Shown here: positions 18,877 through 25,721 of the stretch, piece after piece
Numbering within the stretch: the first letter of the stretch is position 1
Layout: the number at the start of each line of letters is the position of its first letter
The notes under the pieces: model-generated
What the model was told of the DNA's origin: nothing
Databases searched by the model: none
What the model saw: the letters and a program-made list of their open reading frames with translations, nothing else
Position numbers and translations under genes: made by a program
Source: Priapulus caudatus
Taxonomy: Eukaryota > Priapulida > Priapulimorpha > Priapulimorphida > Priapulidae
Direction: 5' to 3'
Assembly: GCF_000485595.1 (NCBI RefSeq)
Contig: NW_014578513.1
Location: 38,854-64,574, forward strand
DNA length: 25,721 nucleotides

Positions 18877-19128
18877 GAATCGACCATTCGAGGGCTAAAC
18901 GACCGCTCGACACAAGAACGACACGTCATATCTGTCGCACGTTTGTCACAGTTTAACGTCGGAGCGCATCGGTAATGTAAAGATACTGCCTAACTGTAAT
19001 TCTCTCCCGGGAGAATGTAAACGAATCGGTGATTGATGAAAGAACATTAGCGATCGCCAGTCCCGTGATTGAAACTGATCGAGCACCTGTTGTGGGTGCG
19101 CGCGCAGCAGCGCGCAACGTGGTGTGTG

Positions 19129-19171
19129 TCAGTGCGTGCGTGGCGTGTGTGTGTGTGTGTGTGTGTGTGTG

Positions 19172-19202
<31 letters not shown>

Positions 19203-19300
19203 GGCTTCTGTGCGCCGGTGTGTGACGTGTGGTGCGTGTGTTATGTGGTGTGTGCTTTGGTGTGTGCGTGTGGTTCGGCGTGTGCGTGCGGTGCGTTGTG
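19129..19300. repeat. GT-rich tract
   Basis: Nearly pure (GT)n to about 19201, then degenerate GTGC-rich sequence. It is part of the segmental duplication and matches the GT tract from about 25270. Confidence 0.9.
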
Positions 19301-19368
19301 GCGGCAGTCATGGCTTCCTCATCTCTCCCGGGGATTTCGAGACGAAGTAACTATATAGGCAGCGAATG

Positions 19369-19444
19369 TAGCTCTAGCACTATAGCCTTCGCTCCGGCAC
19401 ATGGCTTCCTGTGGGCAGAGCGAGGGGAATAAGTGCTAGAGCTA
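19369..19444. mobile_element. Hairpin element, copy in duplication 1
   Basis: Ends TAGCTCTAGCACTATAG and GTGCTAGAGCTA match the 67-bp hairpin at 7769-7835. The centre is longer and partly mismatched. Flanks GCAGCGAATG (left) and GCAACGATTG (right) form an imperfect 9-10-bp target duplication. Confidence 0.75.
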
Positions 19445-19675
19445 GCAACGATTGTTTTCTTACGGCGGGAATTGCATGCGCAGGACTGCGGACAGGCTAA
19501 GCCAATTGTTCTTGCCTCACCGGCGAGCGTTTAATAATCTTCACGTTCTCTCCGGATAGCCTGGAAGGCTCTCGCGTGTTTGATTGGTGGTCATTTCTGC
19601 GCGTCGCTGTGCCTGATGTGTCAATCCCGTATAGATTTTCTGCTAGTGATTCTTTCGGGGTCTAAGTTATCTTAG

Positions 19676-19882
19676 TTACACGCGCGGCATATCCGCAAGC
19701 GCGCACACACGCCACGCAACTACGACACTCGCTACAGCACACGCACAACGCACACGCAAGCAGGTAGCACGCACGCGCGGCGCACACACGCAACACACAT
19801 ACACGCACACACACATAACACACATCACACAACCCCACATAACAACACACAAGCACACACATCACGCACACACAACGCATAT
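19676..19882. repeat. CA/CACG-rich repeat
   Basis: Degenerate CA-rich sequence with CG interruptions. The segment right after it (about 19884-19915) resembles the 3' flank of the (CA)n at 11608-11760. Confidence 0.9.
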
Positions 19883-20547
19883 GTAGGAAAATTGGGGTTA
19901 ATGTGACACGTAGGTAATATGGCCACCCCGTCATCATTTCATTATTATCATCCATAAAGAGCTAAAGAGTGATCAAGTTCCTATATATATATATAGTAGC
20001 AATACTGGGCTCGCCGATTCGCTTGGGCCTTCTAATCAGATACCGCGTGCCATTTTAGATCGCTTTATCCTCTTTCCTTCTGTTATCCTTAGAATGTCCC
20101 CCTAGAGATATTTATAGCTGCTGTTCCGCATGCCTTGCTATAAAGGCGGCTAAGGCCAGTAAGACCGATTTCTCGGTGTTGATCGGAGATCATGAGATAA
20201 TTTAAAGGAATGTAGTTTCTTGAGGCGGCGATGAAGTATTACAGGCGTATGAGCACGCAACGTTAAGACCGCGCCTGTTTGTACAATGCAGCAGCCTGTG
20301 AACTACTACTTTGTATACCATAGACCTAAGAATCTAGAAAGCTAACCGAAACAAGAGAAGCCTAGAATAGAAACTTCTATTCTGAGTTCTATGCTTTGAA
20401 CTCGGGAATCTTATGAAGATGAGCCGCCTCTCCTGATGAATATGATCCATTAGCATAATATGTAGTAACATTGAAAATATATATATATATATAATGTTTG
20501 TGTATAGTAACTATAATATACGATACTACTACTCACTAACCTGCACT
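19883..20547. other. No gene seen
   Basis: Contains short (TA)n runs near 19983 and 20478 and a small hairpin AGAATAGAA/TTCTATTCT near 20365. Nothing else was recognised. Confidence 0.5.
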
Positions 20548-20740
<193 letters not shown>

Positions 20741-21838
20741 AGTAATTGCATGATTAGTTACGGCAGTAGTTATACGAGACTGGCTCCCAATAGGAACACC
20801 CATGGTCAGACACTAACACCTACTTACACCATTATTCTGCCAGCGCTAGCAATCATGTCATTACATTAACCTACATATAGTCACGTACTCGTTACGGAGT
20901 CTCACCAGAAAAATAACAAAACCACCGAGCAGCGTGCGTAATTAAGCACGTTTTATCATAATTAAAAACAAAACAAAACAAAATGGGGGCAGTCTCAATA
21001 TGGCGTCTCACTTCTTTGCTTCACACACGAAGCCTCTCTCGTCGGTCCGTTTCGAGTGTGTATACGGTTGTGGCGAGAGAGGATGCGAACGGTGACGTAA
21101 ACCGGAGTAAACGATACGTCTGATCATACACGAGACAGCTGAAATTACGTGATGAATGTCGCTTCGGTGACAAATTTAATCACCGCGTTCTAACGCGCTG
21201 CTACTATACTTACTTTTAGCCCCGTAGAAATCCCGCGCGACGTCATCGTCACGGAGTTTGCGTTTGTGTCGGCAACTTCCGTCGCGCACGCGTCGCTGTG
21301 CCGACGATGTGCACAGCGCTCGCGTAATATTAGCCTATTCGATTCTAACCCGAGCGAGCAGTCTGTCGTGAAACGCAAGCGATGTATAGAGCGGATCTAA
21401 CACTCGCTATAGTTTGACGCGCTAGGAGAAATATTGCAGTCGGTATTAGTTCTAAGATGATCCAAAAATGGCAATTGCGCTAATGTTAGTGGAGTAAACG
21501 TCTTCTGTCGGTGTGGTTTTATATATGAAATGACGATCACGCATGATAGATACGTGTCTGGTAATTACGGTCGCACTACAAAGCTTGAGAAAGAGTAATC
21601 CTTCGCAATGGCTTACGCTATAACGAGGTGTGTATTTTATTATAGGGTAGCGAATATACACGAGTTATGTCATGACAGGCTTGGAAATGTCATGTATGTT
21701 AATTCGTACCGTTGCCTGCATGCAATAGGCACAGACGCATACACGCCCACGCGAGCGCGCACATACCCGCACGAACACATGCGTTAACACACGCACGCAG
21801 GTACACACAGACACATAATATACGCTCACAGATTCACG
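20741..21838. other. No gene seen; A-rich tail-like run
   Basis: An (AAAAC)n run at about 20964-20983 could be the 3' tail of a degraded retroposon, but no body was recognised upstream. Sequence from about 21000 to 21350 is CpG-richer. Frames here are short and unrecognised. CA/CG-rich DNA begins near 21730. Confidence 0.4.
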
Positions 21839-22105
21839 CAGGCAAGCAGGTAAACACAGACACACACACGCGCGCGCGTGCACATACGCACACAGAAGCA
21901 CGCAGGCAAGCAGGCACACACAAATACGCACACACACGCGCGCGTGCACATACGCGCATAGAAGCATGCAGGCAAGCAAGCACACACAGACACACACACA
22001 CGCACGCGCGCGTGCACATGCGCGCATCGAAGCACACAGGCTAATAAGCACACACAGACACACGCACGCGCGCGTGCACGTACGCGCATCGAAGCACATG
22101 CACAC
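21839..22105 (+). repeat. Higher-order minisatellite, 64-68-bp units
   Basis: Four units start at 21839, 21903, 21969 and 22037. Each comprises CAGGCAAGCAGG-like, a CACACAGACACAC run, a GCGCGCGTGCACAT block and GCGCATAGAAGCA-type sequence. Unit lengths of 64, 66 and 68 differ by dinucleotides, as expected when embedded CA/CG runs slip. Confidence 0.85.
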
Positions 22106-23436
22106 ACAAGGACGCGCGCACGAAGATTAACAGCATTTTTGTCAGCGTACATGTCACGCTAGACGCCACTTTCAGACGGCTTTATTGCATACGCACGCTA
22201 GAACATTCCCGCGGGACCGCCTGATCTACACATTTATATCTGTGCAGGATAGCGAACGCAACTAATATTTAATGAATTCCGGGGAAACTAGGTATAATTA
22301 CTTAGCAGTAGTTCGGCGTCTGTCTAGAATATTCCCCACACCTTTTTATCGCAGCGTGCACAAACTTATAGCTTTTCGAAATTCTTGAATAGACATTATT
22401 CAATAATTACACCGGACCGAAGCATAAATATTTCATCTCGCCCCCAACCGTTCTATATATTAAAACTCTAATATGTCCCTAATCAGAGATTTATAAGTGA
22501 TAGTGATTCAACAAGCTTATTCTATGTCAAAAGAGCGGTGATTTCAGGAAATGATCGTCTACGTGTACGACAAAATGGAGAAATGTCAGCCATATTATTT
22601 GGGCAAAAATGGCCAATATCTGAAACTGACTATAATTGGCTTCCAGGTCCCTCACACTGCTATTTTGTCGGTAATAGTCGGCATGATGTAGTCTTTAAAG
22701 CGAAGATTTCTCATGTTTTTACCAACCGATTTAAAAATTTTTCTCGACAGTGCCTTGCCCGTGTAGCCTACACATGCACAGCTCAATAGTTTTTGCTCGT
22801 ATGTTTTGAGGAATCTGATAGTAAGATCTTATTCTTCTCCGCGTCCTTATTTCTGTTACACGTCGCAAACACAAGGTAGGTTGTGCGAACCACCGCACAT
22901 TAAACATATAGTTGTACAACACAATGCAGAGCAGCTAAAATATACCATAGCCTATATAAATTTAACATATTTTATGCAAATATAAATTTTTCCCGAAAAA
23001 AATGAACCGAAACCACAATTTTGTTTTACGTGGGAGTAAACGAGGCCATTTCTCTCTTTCTTTCCGCATATAGAATAGACTCGCCTAGCCGCCTTTGCAT
23101 AACATCCTGCGATCAAACCTTCGAACCTTTCATAATGCCTCGCGACGCTTTACAGACTCGATTAGCGTGGTTCATATTCACGAATAATCTCTACGTCGAC
23201 TTGCTTTCAGGAGTTTCTACGGACGGCTTGTCGCGTGTAATATGCACGCAAGGTTCTATATATCGCCCGATAAACACATCGGTGTTGGTCGGATTTAATA
23301 AAAACGTCCGCGCGAGATGGGATCGCCTGCGATTGACGCGATAACAATAACGCGAGAATTGTAAAATGCACAACTAACGCAGATTAAAAGTATAGCGACG
23401 GCGTGAAAATATAGCGGACAGCGCTACTTATGTACA
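22106..23436. other. About 1.3 kb without recognised genes
   Basis: Frames at 22538-22789 (83 codons, GTG start) and 23021-23344 (107 codons) are the least repetitive open frames in the window and have mixed amino-acid composition. I recognise no domain, signal or splice context, so I do not call them genes. No repeats are shared with other parts of the window. Confidence 0.4.
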
Positions 23437-23505
23437 ATGCACGAGGAACATATCAGTGTCGGGTCGATTAAAGTAGCGCTGGCTGACATGAGCGATGGCA
23501 GTTTA

Positions 23506-23851
23506 TGGCCCTGTCACACCTTGACGACTAAGCAAGTTAATAGCACGCTGAAGAACGCTGAAGCACGCTGAAGCACGCTGAAGCACGCTGGAGCACGCTG
23601 AAGCACGCTGGAGCACGCTGAAGCACGCTGAAGCACGCTGAAGCACGCTGAAGCACGCTGAAGCACGCTGGTATACGTCGTAGTACGGCGAGTACGTCGG
23701 AAAATTTTGAGCATGCTTCAGCGTTCTTCAGCGTACCCATAACTTATTCGACGTACGCCAGCGTATTCAGCAAATTTTTCATACGTCGGTATATGCTGGC
23801 TTTCGTTGGTTATTATATTTCGTTTATAGTCGTCAAGGTGTGACAGAGCCA
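23506..23851. mobile_element. 346-bp TIR element with TTA target duplication
   Basis: The left end TGGCCCTGTCACACCTTGAC and its inverted counterpart match over 25 bp with one mismatch. TTA flanks both sides exactly (23503-23505 and 23852-23854). TTA duplication suggests PIF/Harbinger. The interior is 13 decamer units, a GTATACGTCGTAGTACGG block, GAGCATGC, then motif cores CCATAACTTATTCGACGTAC shared with the 951-bp element. There is no ORF of its own beyond the repeat translation. Confidence 0.85.
23541..23670 (+). repeat. Thirteen 10-bp units (AAGCACGCTG)
   Basis: Thirteen consecutive units of exactly 10 bp, with single substitutions in units 1, 2, 5 and 7. The complement, TTCAGCGTGC, is related to the AGCGTATTCA cores of the 951-bp element. 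Confidence 0.95.
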
Positions 23852-24256
23852 TTAAATAGGATTAATCTATAACGTACATTTTAATGATTCAATTGATTCA
23901 ATGATTTAAAAATGCAATTTTATTCTTCTTCATAATTTATCATCATAATATCTTCATATCTTCATAATTTATTAAACATTATAAATTTTAATTATTTAAT
24001 GTCAATTATAATAATTATAATATGAGCATATCATTACTTTAATGATATTAATTTGTTTATATATAAATGCTGGATGTTTATAATTTGTGCATGCGGGAAC
24101 ATTAATTGTTTGCCACCCAGTCAGAACCATCTGACTACGTCCCCAAGCAACCGAATTTCAATCTACATCGTAATCTGCATTATTTATCAGGTTTTACATG
24201 AAATCCAAAATTGATCCTTTATGTAATGACCGTAATATGGAATAATTCTCACAATG

Positions 24257-24259
<3 letters not shown>

Positions 24260-24336
<77 letters not shown>
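24260..24336. repeat. GT microsatellite
   Basis: Nearly pure (GT)n of about 38 units. The corresponding site in copy 1 (about 18096-18108) has only about six, showing length change after duplication. Confidence 0.95.
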
Positions 24337-24337
<1 letters not shown>

Positions 24338-24709
24338 CAAATGTGATAATGACAAATGTCGATTCTGCTGGCTGCTGTTCTCTGATGACGTACGGGGAAG
24401 ACTGCTGTTGCTAGGATATAAGTTTGCCCCTGGCACAATTAATAGTGCGTTGGGCCCTAATGTGTCCACAGACTGCCATGGCAGCTTTGACAGGTTTGAT
24501 ATATTAGAATCGAAGCGAGAAAGGTCTCACTTACGTATTTTCCCCTGTCCTTTGTTCGTGGCTGCACGCGTACGTGCGCGCATGTGATCGCATGCATACC
24601 TTTACCATTTGCGTGGGCACGTACGCAGACGCTCGTGTGTATGTATCTGCCGAGATGCGTTGCTCTGTGTGAATGCGTGGGTGGGTGGGCGTGCGGCTCA
24701 CAGATTTCA

Positions 24710-25052
24710 GTGACGCGACTATTTACGTGATACCCGGATTTACGTGACGCGACTATGTCACGTGATACACGGATTTACGTGACGCGACTATTTCACGTGA
24801 TACACGGATATACGTGACGCGACTGTTTCACGTGATACACGAATATACGGACGCGACTATTTCTCGTGATCCACGGATTTAGTGACGCGATATTCACGTG
24901 ATACACGGATTTACGTGAACGCGACTATTTTCACGTGATACACGGATTTGCGTGACGCGACTATTTCACGTGACACACACATTTACGTGACGAGACGACC
25001 CACGTGACACAGGCATTTACGTGACGAGACGACCCCACGTGACACACGTATT
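24710..25052 (+). repeat. CACGTG-bearing ~35-bp minisatellite, about ten units
   Basis: Units alternate ACGTGACGCGACTATTTCAC and GTGATACACGGATTT. Eight of about ten units carry an intact CACGTG palindrome (canonical E-box, the bHLH Myc/Max/USF-type site). The last units shift to ACGAGACGACCCACGTGACA. Regular spacing would give an array of identical sites on the same DNA face or every third turn; function is untested. Confidence 0.9.
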
Positions 25053-25269
25053 GAAATCGACCTCGAGGCTCGACCGCTCGACACAAGACGACACTCGATA
25101 TCTGTCGCACGTTTGTCACAGTTTAACGTCGGAGCGCATCGTACTGTAAAGAATATGCCTAAACTGTAAATTCTGCTCCCGGGAGAATGTAAACGAATCG
25201 GTGATTGATGAAAGTAACATTTAGCGATCGCCAGCCCGTTGATGATCAGCACGCTGTGTGGGTGCGCGT

Positions 25270-25311
25270 GCCAGGCGCGCGCGTGTGTGGTGCGTGCGGT
25301 GCGTGTGTGCG

Positions 25312-25350
<39 letters not shown>

Positions 25351-25480
25351 GTGTGTGTTGTGGTGTTGCGGTGTGTGCGTCGTGTGTGTGTCACGTGTGT
25401 AACGTGCTGTGTGTTATTGAGAGTGTGTGCGTGTGGCGTGCGTGTGCGTGCGTGGCGTGTGCGCGCGTTGTGGCGATGCT
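25270..25480. repeat. GT/GTGC-rich tract
   Basis: Degenerate GT repeat with a purer run at about 25317-25345. It is the counterpart of the tract at 19129-19300. Confidence 0.9.
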
Positions 25481-25535
25481 GCTTCCCTCATCTCCTCCCG
25501 GATCGAGACGAAGTAACGTTATATAGGCAGCGATG

Positions 25536-25617
25536 TAGGCTCACAAACAGCACTATAGGCCCTTCGCTCGCACATGGCTTGCCGTGGAGCAGAGAGGCGT
25601 ATAGTGGGCTAGAGCTA
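25536..25617. mobile_element. Hairpin element, copy in duplication 2
   Basis: Diverged counterpart of 19369-19444. The right end GGGCTAGAGCTA and the internal CACTATAGGCCCTTCGCTC are recognisable; the left tip has an insertion. Flanks GCAGCGATG and GCACGAATG are near-identical 9-mers. Confidence 0.7.
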
Positions 25618-25721
25618 GCACGAATGTTTCTATACGGCGAATTGCATCGCAGACGCTGCGACAGGCTAAGCCAATTGTCTTGCCGTCACCGGAGCGTTTA
25701 ATAATCTTCACGTCTCTCCAG

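Larger units (their letters stand above)
17046..19555 (+). repeat. Segmental duplication, copy 1
   Basis: From ATGCACGAGGAACATATCAG onward this collinearly matches 23437-25721. The order is a TIR element with decamer array, AT-rich spacer, GT run, the GACTGCTG block, ~35-bp CACGTG minisatellite, a conserved block around CCCGGGAGAATGTAAACGAA, GT tract, hairpin element and the block ending near TTTAATAATCTTCACG. The first ~75 bp are identical. Elsewhere this copy has many extra single bases relative to the other, breaking repeat units that are regular there. No gene is seen in either copy. Confidence 0.9.
23437..25721 (+). repeat. Segmental duplication, copy 2 (cut by window end)
   Basis: Direct-orientation copy of 17046-19555, offset by 6391 bp at the start. 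It preserves the same order of nested elements with more regular internal repeats (13 exact-length decamers, intact CACGTG units). Its right boundary is outside the window. Confidence 0.9.

Noticed and set aside
19129-19882. Inverted pair formed by the GT tract at 19129 and the CA tract at 19676
   Set aside because: Complementarity is due to the shared dinucleotide; interruptions do not match in mirrored order, so it is not a real inverted duplication.
22538-23344. Two plus-strand frames (83 and 107 codons) as exons
   Set aside because: The least repetitive frames in the window, but I recognise nothing in them. A translated database search with hits in related species would be needed to accept them.
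24710-25052. CRISPR array
   Set aside because: The units are contiguous tandem repeats without unique spacers, in evident eukaryotic DNA.

Overview
This window looks like gene-poor, repeat-dense nuclear DNA from a eukaryote, most likely an aquatic invertebrate. The grounds are long CA/GT, CACG, GA and CTA microsatellites, several miniature inverted-repeat (MITE-like) elements, and an element at 13791-14105 whose ends resemble a repeat I remember from many marine animals. I cannot place the species. I found no rRNA, no convincing tRNA, no CRISPR array and no protein-coding gene I would defend. The long open frames are translations of microsatellites or minisatellites (His-Thr, Cys-Val, Ser-Leu, Arg-Glu and similar), and the remaining frames of up to about 140 codons show no domain I recognise.

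Layout. 1-2120: almost continuous low-complexity DNA. 2121-4430: a 70-bp MITE, a 5 x 33-bp minisatellite, copy A of a dispersed repeat, then a CA/CG plus TA block. 4430-7200: GT- and CACG-rich tracts in otherwise featureless DNA. 7200-8265: an 86-bp MITE of the same family as the first, a 67-bp hairpin element with a 9-bp target duplication nested in a larger inverted repeat, and copy B of the dispersed repeat. 8265-12670: mostly featureless, with an old tandem duplication and a long (CA)n. 12670-13620: a 951-bp element with perfect 47-bp terminal inverted repeats. 13620-17045: a CTCCGCC-ended element, a second 5 x 33-bp minisatellite, a CpG-richer stretch, hairpins and a 190-bp inverted-repeat element. 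17046-19555 and 23437-25721 (cut by the window end) are two direct copies of a segmental duplication. Each copy carries a shorter relative of the 951-bp element, a ~35-bp minisatellite with CACGTG in most units, a GT tract and a copy of the hairpin element. Between them lie a CTA tract and a 64-68-bp minisatellite.

The most unusual object is the 951-bp element. Its left part holds 22 successive motif cores (consensus RC[G/T]TAT) spaced 9-11 bp apart, mean about 10.6 bp, close to one DNA helical turn. The array stops 7 bp before a canonical-looking TATA box (13006) with an initiator-like site at the expected distance, a short leader and a 20-codon ORF. A second phased array resumes about 120 bp downstream and runs nearly to the right terminal repeat. 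The relatives in the segmental duplication carry a simplified exact 10-bp version of the motif. The spacing and TATA box are read directly from the sequence. Promoter activity, nucleosome phasing or transposase binding are inferences.

Caution: the two segmental-duplication copies differ by many single-base indels, particularly in 17046-19555. This may reflect uncorrected long-read error, so fine differences between them should not be over-read.
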